NCBI GenBank assembly: GCA_017381715.1
Contig: JAFOBR010000094.1
Location: 1-59,226 of the forward strand
Reading direction: 5' to 3'
DNA length: 59,226 nt
Source: Clostridia bacterium
GTDB lineage: Bacteria; Bacillota; Clostridia; Oscillospirales; CAG-382
Shown: positions 50,868-59,226 of the stretch, piece by piece
How positions within the stretch are numbered: position 1 is the first letter of the stretch
Layout: the number at the start of each line of letters is the position of its first letter
Translations under genes and position numbers: made by a program
The notes under the pieces: generated by a model
Seen by the model: only the letters and a program-made list of their open reading frames with translations
Database searches by the model: none
Told to the model about the DNA's origin: nothing

Positions 50868-51395
50868 ATGAATACAAAGAACAACAAACGAAGGCAGGAA
50901 ACGGTAAGAAAAATCGAATCTGTTTTTTTGGATTTTTTGAGAGAACAGGAATTATCGCAAATAAAGGTTTCCGATATTTGCAAAGCGGCGGAAATAAACA
51001 GGGGTACATTTTACGCAAACTTTGTGGATATTTACGATCTCGCCGATAAGCTGCACGAGCGTTTGAAAAGCGAAGTAAACCTTCTATTTGAGCAGAATAT
51101 TGGATTACAGAATATGGGAGCGGACTTTTTACGGCTTTTCAGGCATATATATGAAAACCGTGATATGTATTCTTTCTATTTCGGCTTGGGGTACGATGAC
51201 AGCGAGGAGCTTAAATTGTACGATGTTTTTCTTAACGCGGATAACATTCCCGCCGAGCATTTGCATTATCATGTGTCATTTTTCAAAAGCGGATTTAACG
51301 GTATCGTAAAAAAGTGGCTTAAAGGCGGCTGCAAGGAAACGCCCGAGCAAATGACTGATATTCTGTTTTACGAATACCGCGGACGTCTGCAATAA
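50868..51395 (+). CDS. TetR/AcrR-family transcriptional regulator
   Basis: The 175-residue product has an N-terminal helix-turn-helix (IKVSDICKAAEINRGTFYANFVDIYDL, with the typical G-T-F-Y turn) and an all-helical C-terminal ligand domain. The start at ATG 50868 has TGGAG upstream; a longer frame would begin inside the -10 element. It faces away from a small membrane protein gene that it probably controls. Confidence 0.87.
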   Translation: MNTKNNKRRQETVRKIESVFLDFLREQELSQIKVSDICKAAEINRGTFYANFVDIYDLADKLHERLKSEVNLLFEQNIGLQNMGADFLRLFRHIYENRDMYSFYFGLGYDDSEELKLYDVFLNADNIPAEHLHYHVSFFKSGFNGIVKKWLKGGCKETPEQMTDILFYEYRGRLQ

Positions 51396-51452
51396 AAAAA
51401 CGTTTCGATGATATTTTATAATCAAATACAGATATAGCAAAGGTGTGTAAAA

Positions 51453-52037
51453 ATGACAGAATACCTTTATCACGGAACCGTTGTTCCAAATATTAAAGTT
51501 TTAAACGCAGTTTCTTCTCTTCACGATGGGGGAGAACAAAAAATAGTTTATCTTACGGATAACCGCGCATATTCTCTTTTTTATATTTGGGACAGCGTTC
51601 ATAATCTTAAAAAAGGAAAACACGTTACCGCATGGATAAAAGAAGGAACCGTTTATTACGAGGAGCAGTTTCCCGATCAATTAAAAGTATTTTACGATGG
51701 TGTTTCGGGTTACCTGTACCGTGTTGAGAAAGACACTTCTTTTTGTCCCGTTCAAAACAGAGAATCTATGTGGTACAGCACCGAAAATGCAATCGTGGAA
51801 CGTGCCGAGCATATCGAAAACGTGTATGATGAGCTTTTGAAATATCAAAAAGCGGGAAAATTGAAAATCATACATTTCGAAGAAGTGGAAAAATCCAGAA
51901 TAGACGATTTGTATTCCCGTATGGCAGACAGCGTGGCGTCCGGACGGCTTACCGAAACGCCAAATGATCCCGACGCTTTGTTTTATCAAAAATACTTTCC
52001 CCGCGTGTGGGAATCCGCAAAAGCCAAAAGCGAATAA
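51453..52037 (+). CDS. Hypothetical soluble protein with possible ADP-ribosyltransferase-like start
   Basis: The 194-residue cytoplasmic protein begins TEYLYHGTVVPNIKVL, followed by an IVYLTDNRAYSLFY segment and a helical, charged C-terminal third. The Y-H-G-T opening and the L-T-(D)-x-x-x-A-x-x-(F/Y) strand-helix resemble the NAD-binding core of ART-fold proteins, but I cannot name a family and see no clear catalytic Glu. AAAGGTGTG precedes the ATG. It is 57 bases after the TetR gene and ends at a terminator shared with a convergent radical SAM gene. Confidence 0.6.
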   Translation: MTEYLYHGTVVPNIKVLNAVSSLHDGGEQKIVYLTDNRAYSLFYIWDSVHNLKKGKHVTAWIKEGTVYYEEQFPDQLKVFYDGVSGYLYRVEKDTSFCPVQNRESMWYSTENAIVERAEHIENVYDELLKYQKAGKLKIIHFEEVEKSRIDDLYSRMADSVASGRLTETPNDPDALFYQKYFPRVWESAKAKSE

Positions 52038-52041
52038 ACAC

Positions 52042-52073
52042 AAAAAGATGGGCTATAGCACCCATCTTTTTTT
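52042..52073. terminator. Bidirectional terminator
   Basis: AAAAGATGGG (52043-52052) pairs with CCCATCTTTT (52061-52070), with T runs on both sides, between two convergent genes. Confidence 0.87.
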
Positions 52074-52080
52074 GATTTAT

Positions 52081-52920
52081 TTATCTTTTTGCGCCGTAGC
52101 CGCATTTTTTACACAGCTCTTCGCACACGTGCCTGGTTATAAAAGAATTTTTTAAATTCACGGCGCGCTTTGATGAAAGAATTTCTTCAAGCGTGTTTTC
52201 AAATATATTCCCCAGAGGTATAGCGCCGTCCGCATCAAGACAGCAGGGTACGACGGTTCCGTCGCACAGCACACCCACTTGGTCCCGCAGACCGTAGCAG
52301 GAATGGTTTTCGCTTACATATTCTCCGTCTTTATCGGGCCAATCAAATTTTTCGCCCCATTCAAGGAACACTTTTTCTTTTATTCGATAACCCGAATACG
52401 TTTCTTTCCACTCGTCCGTGAAGTGGGCTTTCATTTTACTTATAATATATTCGTTCAAGTCTTCCTTGCCGCCTATATTCCAAAGGCGCATTACGGCAAT
52501 TATCCCATTGTGCGACGCTTTTTTGCAAAAATCAAAGCAGCTTTGCAAAGATTCGTCAATGCTTATTCCCATCTTATTCGCCTCATAGCAGTGCAGGGAA
52601 ATACTCACCTTGTGCAAAGCGGGGGAGAAAAGCAAAATTTTTTCTTTTTCTTTTAAAAGAGTGCCGTTTGTGGTAATAATAACCTTGTAGCCCATTTCAT
52701 TTGCGATCTCAAAAAAAGTCTTGAGCTCGGGGTGTAAAAGAGGCTCGCCCATAAGATGAAAATATAAAAAGTCCGCAAAGGGGCGCAAACGCAAAGCGGC
52801 GGTGCGGAAGCGTTCTTCCGATATAAATGCCTTTTCCCGCTTTGTTCCGTGGCAAAAATCGCAGGATAAATTGCACACGTTTGTTATTTCCAGATACGCC
52901 TTCTTGGGCACAGCCTTCAC
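52081..52920 (-). CDS. Radical SAM protein with SPASM domain
   Basis: The 279-residue product has the [4Fe-4S] motif CNLSCDFC (CxxxCxxC) near residue 16, the HLMGEPLLHPE strand (GGEPL-like), and a C-terminal SPASM-type cysteine set (SCYGL, VLCDGTVVPCC, CEELCKKCGY) for auxiliary clusters. SPASM proteins often modify peptides or maturate enzymes, but no precursor peptide gene is seen next to it. The start is GTG 52920 or, given a 10-nt leader from the promoter at 52936-52964 and GAGGTGA upstream, GTG 52911. Confidence 0.88.
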   Translation of the reverse strand: MKAVPKKAYLEITNVCNLSCDFCHGTKREKAFISEERFRTAALRLRPFADFLYFHLMGEPLLHPELKTFFEIANEMGYKVIITTNGTLLKEKEKILLFSPALHKVSISLHCYEANKMGISIDESLQSCFDFCKKASHNGIIAVMRLWNIGGKEDLNEYIISKMKAHFTDEWKETYSGYRIKEKVFLEWGEKFDWPDKDGEYVSENHSCYGLRDQVGVLCDGTVVPCCLDADGAIPLGNIFENTLEEILSSKRAVNLKNSFITRHVCEELCKKCGYGAKR

Positions 52921-52935
52921 CTCTTTCCTGCATAT

Positions 52936-52964
52936 ATAATAGACTGAACGCTTTTCGTTGTCAA
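52936..52964 (-). promoter_or_regulatory. Promoter of the radical SAM gene
   Basis: Minus-strand TTGACA (52959-52964), 17-nt spacer, TATTAT (52936-52941). The predicted leader is only 10-20 nt. Confidence 0.78.
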
Positions 52965-53057
52965 TAGCGGTTAATGCTTAATTTTGGTTCACACTGCCAC
53001 AGTTCGCCCAAGGGAAATGTTGCGCGTAAATTATATATACTATATATAGGTAATTTC

Positions 53058-53086
53058 TTGACAAAAACAACAAAGTGTGGTATAAT
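53058..53086 (+). promoter_or_regulatory. hpf promoter
   Basis: TTGACA (53058-53063), 17-nt spacer, TATAAT (53081-53086): full consensus. A near-palindromic AT stretch (TATATATACTATATATA, about 53031-53047) lies just upstream and could act as an UP element. Confidence 0.9.
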
Positions 53087-53129
53087 ACCATTGTAAGGAA
53101 AAGTTAATACTTGAAAGGAGCATCTGACA

Positions 53130-53651
53130 ATGAAAATTAAGATCAATGCCAAGAAGTTTACTGTTGACGACAGAACCCGCGAGTTTATTGATAAAAAGCT
53201 CGCCAAGCTCGACAAGTTCTTTCCTACGGACACGGAGGCTACCGTCTCACTCTTCGGAAAGCGTGGTGAGGAGCGCGTAGAACTCACCATCCAGAAAAAC
53301 GGAACCCTTTTCCGCGCAGAGGTTGCCGAAAATGAATACGAATCCGCTTTGATAAAAGCTATCGACCGCATAGAGCGTCAGATCCGCAAAAACCGCACCC
53401 GTCTTGAGAAAAAGATACACATTCCCAAGGATACTTTTGTAGAGTCGGAACCCCTTGAAGCGGAAGACGAGATAAAGGTTACCAAAACCAAAAAGTTTGA
53501 GATAGTCCCTATGACAGTGGAAGAGGCTATCCTCCAGATGAATCTTTTGTCCCACGAATTTTACTTGTTCAGAAACGCCGAAAGCGGAATGTTGAACGTG
53601 GTTTACAAACGCAAAGAAAACGATTACGGCGTTATAGAGCCTATCGAATAA
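53130..53651 (+). CDS. hpf: Ribosome hibernation promoting factor, long form
   Basis: Long HPF dimerises stationary-phase 70S ribosomes into 100S particles. The 173-residue product has the N-terminal S30AE/YfiA domain (residues 1-100, with basic RIERQIRKNRTRLEKK) and, after a linker, the C-terminal dimerisation domain (about 118-173, KKFEIVPMTVEEAILQMNLL, HEFYLFRNAE). GAAAGGAG precedes the ATG. A hairpin with little T tail follows (53673-53698). Confidence 0.95.
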   Translation: MKIKINAKKFTVDDRTREFIDKKLAKLDKFFPTDTEATVSLFGKRGEERVELTIQKNGTLFRAEVAENEYESALIKAIDRIERQIRKNRTRLEKKIHIPKDTFVESEPLEAEDEIKVTKTKKFEIVPMTVEEAILQMNLLSHEFYLFRNAESGMLNVVYKRKENDYGVIEPIE

Positions 53652-53672
53652 TCACAAATTCAAAATCCCTTT

Positions 53673-53698
53673 GGCTCCTGTGCTTTTGCGCAGGAGCC
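53673..53698 (+). terminator. Weak terminator after hpf
   Basis: GGCTCCTG (53673-53680) pairs with CAGGAGCC (53691-53698), extendable by three pairs, but only TTGAT follows. Partial termination or read-through into the methyltransferase gene is possible. Confidence 0.5.
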
Positions 53699-53729
53699 TT
53701 GATATGTAAAGATTACGGAGTGTTTACCT

Positions 53730-54872
53730 ATGCTTTTAACTGCAACCTGCCTTTTCGGGCTTGAAAAATTGGTCGGTGAGGAAATTGATGCTCTCGGCTA
53801 TAAACGTGTTGAGACTATCGACGGCCGCGTTACCTTTGAAGCACCGCCGGAAGCCGTTGCCGTGTGCAACGTAAACTTCCGCTTTGCGGAGCGGCTGTAT
53901 ATAAATATGGGCTCTTTTTACGCAAATACCTTTGAACAGCTTTTTCAGGGGGTAAAAAACATCCCTTGGGAACAGTATATCGGAGAATACGATGCTTTCC
54001 CCGTAAAAGGTCACAGCATAAAGAGCAAGCTGTTTTCTATTCCCGATTGCCAGAAGATAATCAAAAAAGCAGTTGTTACAAGATTTGAAGGAGTTTACGG
54101 CAGAAAGCAGTTTCCCGAAACGGGTGTTACATATAAAATAGAGTTTTTTATACTTAACGATAAAGCATCTCTTATGATCGACACTTCGGGGGAAGGACTC
54201 CACAAAAGAGGCTATCGCACCGAAGCAAACCTTGCGCCCATAAGAGAAACTCTTGCCGCCGCTATGGTGTCCTTGTCCCGTCCCAGAGACGAGGTCATTC
54301 TGGTGGACCCTTGCTGCGGATCCGGTACCATTCCCATAGAAGCGGCGCTTATGGATATGAATATAGCTCCCGGTATAAACCGTTCCTTTGCCGCAGAGGA
54401 GTTTCCCGCTTTTCCCAAAACGATGTGGGAAGATGCTAGAGCACAAGCCCGCTTGCGCCAAAGAGCACCTGTAAGAAAGATATTCGGCTTTGATATCGAC
54501 CCAGAATCCTTAAAAATCGCCCGCAACAATGCACGTAGGGCAGGGGCAGAGCATATAGTGTTTGAGGAAAGGGATGTTCGCAATTTTGTTTCCCCCATCG
54601 AGGAAGCAAGGGGAACTATCGTTTGCAACCCGCCTTACGGAGAAAGGCTTATGGATAAAGAATCCGCGTTTAAGCTGTACGAGGATATGGGAAAAGCTTT
54701 TTCCAAAAACGTGCCTAACTGGCAGCTTTATATTATCAGTTCGGATGAAAACTTTCAAAAGCATTTCGGCAGACGTGCCGATAAAGCACGGAAAATGTAT
54801 AATGGTATGATAAAATGTGAACTTTTTCAGTTTTTCCGCAAAACGCTTGACAAACCGAAGGGTAAGTGTTAA
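53730..54872 (+). CDS. THUMP-domain 23S rRNA guanine methyltransferase (RlmL/YpsC-like)
   Basis: The 380-residue product has an N-terminal ferredoxin-like and THUMP RNA-binding region (residues 1-155) and a class I SAM-dependent methyltransferase domain. DPCCGSGTIPIEAA is motif I (about residue 192), FGFDIDPESLKIARNN carries the acidic residue for SAM, and NPPYGERL is the N-P-P-Y catalytic motif. It should methylate a guanine N2 of 23S rRNA, by analogy to the N-terminal half of RlmL. It lacks the RlmK half. Its last codons contain the groES promoter. Confidence 0.9.
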   Translation: MLLTATCLFGLEKLVGEEIDALGYKRVETIDGRVTFEAPPEAVAVCNVNFRFAERLYINMGSFYANTFEQLFQGVKNIPWEQYIGEYDAFPVKGHSIKSKLFSIPDCQKIIKKAVVTRFEGVYGRKQFPETGVTYKIEFFILNDKASLMIDTSGEGLHKRGYRTEANLAPIRETLAAAMVSLSRPRDEVILVDPCCGSGTIPIEAALMDMNIAPGINRSFAAEEFPAFPKTMWEDARAQARLRQRAPVRKIFGFDIDPESLKIARNNARRAGAEHIVFEERDVRNFVSPIEEARGTIVCNPPYGERLMDKESAFKLYEDMGKAFSKNVPNWQLYIISSDENFQKHFGRRADKARKMYNGMIKCELFQFFRKTLDKPKGKC

Positions 54873-54875
54873 TAT
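54847..54875 (+). promoter_or_regulatory. groESL promoter inside the end of the methyltransferase gene
   Basis: TTGACA (54847-54852), 17-nt spacer, TAATAT (54870-54875). The predicted transcription start is about 54882. No CIRCE element is present. Confidence 0.78.
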
Positions 54876-54880
54876 ACCAC

Positions 54881-54898
54881 TTGGTAAAAATTTACTAA
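54881..54898 (+). promoter_or_regulatory. Near-palindrome at the groESL transcription start
   Basis: TTGGTAAA-AA-TTTACTAA is an 18-base inverted repeat with one mismatch, sitting exactly at the predicted +1. It is a candidate operator in place of CIRCE; no known heat-shock repressor site matches it as far as I recall. Confidence 0.45.
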
Positions 54899-56857
<1,959 letters not shown>

Positions 56858-56867
56858 TTTTAAAAAA

Positions 56868-56901
56868 GCAAAACACGGAACCAAGAGGTTCCGTGTTTTT
56901 G
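56868..56901. terminator. Bidirectional terminator after groEL
   Basis: AAAACACGGAACC (56870-56882) pairs with GGTTCCGTGTTTT (56887-56899) around AAGA, with T runs on both strands. Confidence 0.9.
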
Positions 56902-56918
56902 TTATAATGACTTTTGGC

Positions 56919-57395
56919 TTATGGGTTACTTGTTTCGTCAATTGAAGCGGATTCGTCTGAAGGAAGTTCGTGTGTGTAGTACTTTCCGATAAACGCTTCG
57001 AATTGTTCCTTATCCAGAATGAAATATCCGTTATGTGACATCGCCGAATCCTTATAACATTTGCATTGAGCAATATAATCTATATATTCATAATCGCCAT
57101 TGGAATATTCCACTTTTATAACAATTGTATTTGGGTTTACCGTTTCTGGGTCGTTAAAAATTTCTCTGCAATGAATCTCAGAAAATTCTTGCAAGAATAC
57201 ATCTGTGTTTTCAATAGTGACCAAAACATTTTCTTCGTTATAAAGTTTTTCGTAATTAAAATCTAAAACCTCAACAATTTTTATAGAAGTAATCTCGGAA
57301 ACATCGTGCCAGAACTCGTATTCCACATCAAGATAACATCCCGATAACATTAAAATGATACAAATTAAAAATAAAGATATAATTGTTTTTTTCAT
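56919..57395 (-). CDS. Small lipoprotein of unknown function
   Basis: The 158-residue product has a lipobox (LMLSGC, Cys about residue 20) and an acidic domain of about 130 residues, with EITSIKIVEVLDFNYE and FILDKEQFEAFIGKYY, ending in a Ser/Asp-rich tail. No family recognised. ATG 57395 has AAAGGAG upstream; the frame extends eight codons further. Its promoter and leader are a near-copy of those at 42960-43095, although the two proteins show no resemblance. Confidence 0.72.
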   Translation of the reverse strand: MKKTIISLFLICIILMLSGCYLDVEYEFWHDVSEITSIKIVEVLDFNYEKLYNEENVLVTIENTDVFLQEFSEIHCREIFNDPETVNPNTIVIKVEYSNGDYEYIDYIAQCKCYKDSAMSHNGYFILDKEQFEAFIGKYYTHELPSDESASIDETSNP

Positions 57396-57404
57396 AATAA
57401 GTCT

Positions 57405-57536
57405 CCTTTCACAAAACAAAGATCACCCTGCGTTCAAAGCAGGGTGAAAACTATCGGAATATATGGGCACACCTGCTTTTTAAGTAGATGTCATTAACTG
57501 TATATGAATTTTAACATAAAGCACACGGTTTGTCAA
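57405..57536 (-). promoter_or_regulatory. Repeated promoter-leader module, copy B
   Basis: TTGACA (57531-57536), 17-nt spacer, TAAAAT (57508-57513). The leader has ATATACAG, hairpin ACATCT/AGGTGT, and a terminator-like stem TCACCCTGC/GCAGGGTGA (about 57422-57447) before T-rich sequence and the ribosome site. The order and spacing match copy A, and two base pairs of the last stem change together between copies. Confidence 0.75.
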
Positions 57537-57587
57537 GAAAAACCAAAACGCACACGTTCCGCAAAATGCTGCTTTTGCTTTTTAAAG

Positions 57588-57616
57588 ATATATTTTTTAT
57601 GTTTTTCGCATATATT
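57588..57616 (+). promoter_or_regulatory. Candidate sigma-E promoter
   Basis: ATATATT (57588-57594), 14-nt spacer, CATATATT (57609-57616). Both elements and the spacing fit the sigma-E (mother-cell) consensus KMATATT/CATACAHT, and no sigma-A promoter is visible. Confidence 0.55.
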
Positions 57617-57639
57617 CTCTAAGCGAAGGGAGAATACAT

Positions 57640-58365
57640 ATGGGAAAAGTTTTTTATATACGTTATAAAAAAAGGGGAAGCGGCGTTTTTGCACTCTTTG
57701 TAAGCCTGCTTGTAATAGCTACTGTGGTATGCGTTGCTTTGGATGGCGTTTCAACCGAAAATACATTTTTGGAGCAGACTCCCGCCATACGGGGCGTCAG
57801 CACGGACAGCGGTATATACGCAGTTACGGTTATTGTGGATTCTCAAAAATGGGATGATATTCGTCTTGTACTGGAAGCCTGCGAAGGCTACGGTATAACC
57901 GCGGTGTGCTTTATGGATATAGCGTGGATAACCGCAAACAAATCCCACGCCGCCGAAATCTGCGAAAAACATATTCCTGCATTGTTGGTAAGCACTGATT
58001 TTTCGGATGCGCCCCGCTCCGACGTAATGACATATATGGCGGTGATGAACGATAAGTTTATGTCACTCACGGGAAATTATCCCAAATATGTTCGCTATGA
58101 TGGCACCGATGCAGGCTGTCTTTCCTCGGTACTTTCGGCATACGGTCAATTTTACATATCGGCGGAAACGATCCTTTCGGAAACCGCCGTGCAGATACGC
58201 GCTGGCGGAATAACGGAAATCTATCCAAGCGGTAAAGAAACGGTATATGCCTTTGCAAAGACCGTGGCAACCGCGGTGGTCAACTCTTTGGCTCCGGTTC
58301 CCTTAAGCGAAATGCTGTATCCGCAGGGGAGTGAAGTGAACGCAAATGGATATCAACAAAAATAA
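57640..58365 (+). CDS. Polysaccharide-deacetylase-like membrane-anchored protein, probably inactive
   Basis: The 241-residue product has one N-terminal membrane anchor (about 15-35) and an outside domain resembling the NodB/PdaB fold: IYAVTVIVDSQKWDDIRLVLEACEGYGITAVCFM, with a YVRYDGTDAG strand and a C-terminal helix. NodB enzymes need a T-F-D-D-G strand and a paired His motif; here the aspartates and histidines are not in place, so it is probably a non-catalytic relative. The sigma-E-like promoter suggests a sporulation role. AGGGAG precedes the ATG. Confidence 0.6.
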   Translation: MGKVFYIRYKKRGSGVFALFVSLLVIATVVCVALDGVSTENTFLEQTPAIRGVSTDSGIYAVTVIVDSQKWDDIRLVLEACEGYGITAVCFMDIAWITANKSHAAEICEKHIPALLVSTDFSDAPRSDVMTYMAVMNDKFMSLTGNYPKYVRYDGTDAGCLSSVLSAYGQFYISAETILSETAVQIRAGGITEIYPSGKETVYAFAKTVATAVVNSLAPVPLSEMLYPQGSEVNANGYQQK

Positions 58366-58741
58366 ATGTCTTGCTTTAGGCTTTTCGGATGAATTTTATA
58401 AAGTTTTAAAAGCAGACAGGTTTCCCACAGAAGACGAATATTACCTATTATTAATAAACGAAGATAAAACTGCGGATATACCTCTCAGGTTTGCAAACAC
58501 GGTAATCTGTCCCGAAAAGGTGAATATTACCTTTCCTATTAATTGCAATAACGTGGTGACCTGCGGAATGGGCGTGCGGTGCAGCGTGTCCTTTTCGTCG
58601 GTAGGGGAGGACAGTGCGGTTTTGTCGGTTTCAAGAAAGATAGAAAAACTGCTTCCCTGCGAAGTGCGGGTGGATCTTAAAAACAATTTATCTCTTTATG
58701 AAAATATAGTATACAATACCGTCAGGTTGTTAAACACATAG
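58346..58741 (+). CDS. Hypothetical cytoplasmic protein downstream of the deacetylase-like gene
   Basis: The 131-residue product begins MDINKNKCLALGFSDEFYKVLKADRF, has four cysteines and ends with a helix (YENIVYNTVRLLN). No family recognised. It overlaps the preceding gene by 20 bases in another frame, so it is translated in coupling with it and likely shares its sporulation-linked expression. Confidence 0.6.
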   Translation: MDINKNKCLALGFSDEFYKVLKADRFPTEDEYYLLLINEDKTADIPLRFANTVICPEKVNITFPINCNNVVTCGMGVRCSVSFSSVGEDSAVLSVSRKIEKLLPCEVRVDLKNNLSLYENIVYNTVRLLNT

Positions 58742-58851
58742 GCAAAAAATACCTCGTTTATTTATTCGGGCAAAGCGCACAATATATTACGAGGAAACAC
58801 CTCGGTAAAAATCGTAAATTAAATGAAGTCAATCTAAAAGGAGAAAATATT

Positions 58852-59049
58852 ATGTCCAACAAGAATCTTGTTCCCGAAGCTAAGGAAGGTCTTAACCGTT
58901 TCAAGATGGAAGCTGCAAATGAAGTAGGCGTTAACCTCAAGCAGGGTTACAACGGCGATCTTACTGCAAAGCAGGCAGGTAGCGTAGGCGGCCAGATGGT
59001 TAAAAAGATGATCGAAAGCTACGAGAACGGTATGAAATCCGGTAACTAA
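58852..59049 (+). CDS. Alpha/beta-type small acid-soluble spore protein
   Basis: SASPs coat and protect spore DNA and are cleaved by GPR at germination. The 65-residue product matches the family: LVPEAKEGLNRFKMEAANEVG (around the GPR site), GYNGDLTAKQAGSVGGQMVKKMI. AAAGGAG precedes the ATG. A sigma-G promoter is expected, but I find only weak candidates in 58741-58850; a CGAGG-AAACA-CCTCG hairpin lies there (58791-58805). A terminator follows. Confidence 0.95.
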   Translation: MSNKNLVPEAKEGLNRFKMEAANEVGVNLKQGYNGDLTAKQAGSVGGQMVKKMIESYENGMKSGN

Positions 59050-59087
59050 TTGGGCAAAATACCCGATTAACAGCAAAAAAACAGGCG

Positions 59088-59128
59088 TCGCCGTTGCGTT
59101 TTTCACAACGGCGATATTTTTTTTAATT
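59088..59128 (+). terminator. SASP terminator
   Basis: TCGCCGTTG (59088-59096) pairs with CAACGGCGA (59106-59114), followed by TATTTTTTTT. Confidence 0.9.
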
Positions 59129-59144
59129 TTTTTAAAAAAAGGTG

Positions 59145-59173
59145 TTGACAAAGGGGAAAAGATGTGGTAGAAT
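59145..59173 (+). promoter_or_regulatory. Strong promoter, probably of an rRNA operon
   Basis: TTGACA (59145-59150), 17-nt spacer, TAGAAT (59168-59173), followed by a GC-rich stem (GCTGTC...GACAGC) and a leader ending in CATTGAAAATCGAACAAC. In Firmicutes a sequence of the TTGAAAACTGAACA kind is typical just before 16S rRNA. The rRNA itself lies beyond the window. Confidence 0.7.
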
Positions 59174-59226
59174 AGCCAAGCTGTCGGCGAGAGCGAGACA
59201 GCGACGGACATTGAAAATCGAACAAC

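Overview
The window looks like a chromosomal segment of a spore-forming, low-to-mid GC Clostridia bacterium, probably an uncultured gut member of the Oscillospirales/Ruminococcaceae type. The evidence is spoIIP, spoIIGA-sigE, a SpoIVFB-type protease and an alpha/beta SASP, together with Firmicutes-style gene order (rimP-nusA-ylxR-ylxQ-infB-rbfA-nrnA-truB), long-form HPF and many lipoproteins. The lineage assignment is inference. I see no transposase, integrase, phage gene or CRISPR array. Almost every sigma-A-type promoter I could place is TTGACA-like/TATAAT-like with a 17-nt spacer, which makes the exceptions informative.

Layout. 0-0.5 kb: tRNA-Gly, -Arg, -His and -Pro on the minus strand. 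0.5-10 kb: rpsT, spoIIP and a murB-whiA-dnaE-PBP1A run. 10-16 kb: two paralogous repeat-tailed surface proteins facing a five-gene operon of ECF sigma factor, anti-sigma-like protein, lipoprotein serpin and two further lipoproteins. 16-27.4 kb: an oxidoreductase, an orphan ParB-like gene, the translation/transcription operon ending in truB, a NYN-domain protein, and spoIIGA-sigE. 27.4-32.9 kb: a 57-codon membrane protein plus SpoIVFB-like protease, a secreted SGNH-like/DUF4434 pair, and MarR plus YhhN. 32.9-39.4 kb: an orphan peptide-binding lipoprotein, a structured RNA with tandem terminators, an ABC-class ATPase, and a DUF2975/HTH/DUF4173-like membrane operon. 39.4-41.1 kb: rpsU and infC-rpmI-rplT with an attenuator leader. 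41.1-47.6 kb: a cell-wall amidase, membrane proteins, a secreted nuclease, birA and a YfhO-like protein. 47.7-48.3 kb: tRNA-Thr and tRNA-Tyr, then a perfect 50-bp palindrome and an array of tiny hairpins. 48.3-59.2 kb: Nif3, PHP phosphoesterase, TetR, radical SAM, HPF, an rRNA methyltransferase, groESL, sporulation-linked genes, an SASP, and finally a strong promoter that looks like the start of an rRNA operon.

Most unusual items: (i) a ~130-bp promoter-plus-structured-leader module present twice (about 43.0 and 57.5 kb), with compensatory changes in a terminator-like hairpin, upstream of two unrelated exported-protein genes; (ii) the array of short hairpins at 48.0-48.3 kb; (iii) the ECF sigma/anti-sigma/serpin operon, whose serpin carries a PrcB-like C-terminal domain; (iv) a WhiA homologue lacking the first LAGLIDADG-like repeat; (v) infC starting at AUC behind a terminator-containing leader; (vi) a terminator hairpin inside the rimP-nusA-infB leader; and (vii) a structured RNA at 34.9-35.1 kb with a 17-codon ORF and two terminators whose arms can pair with each other.
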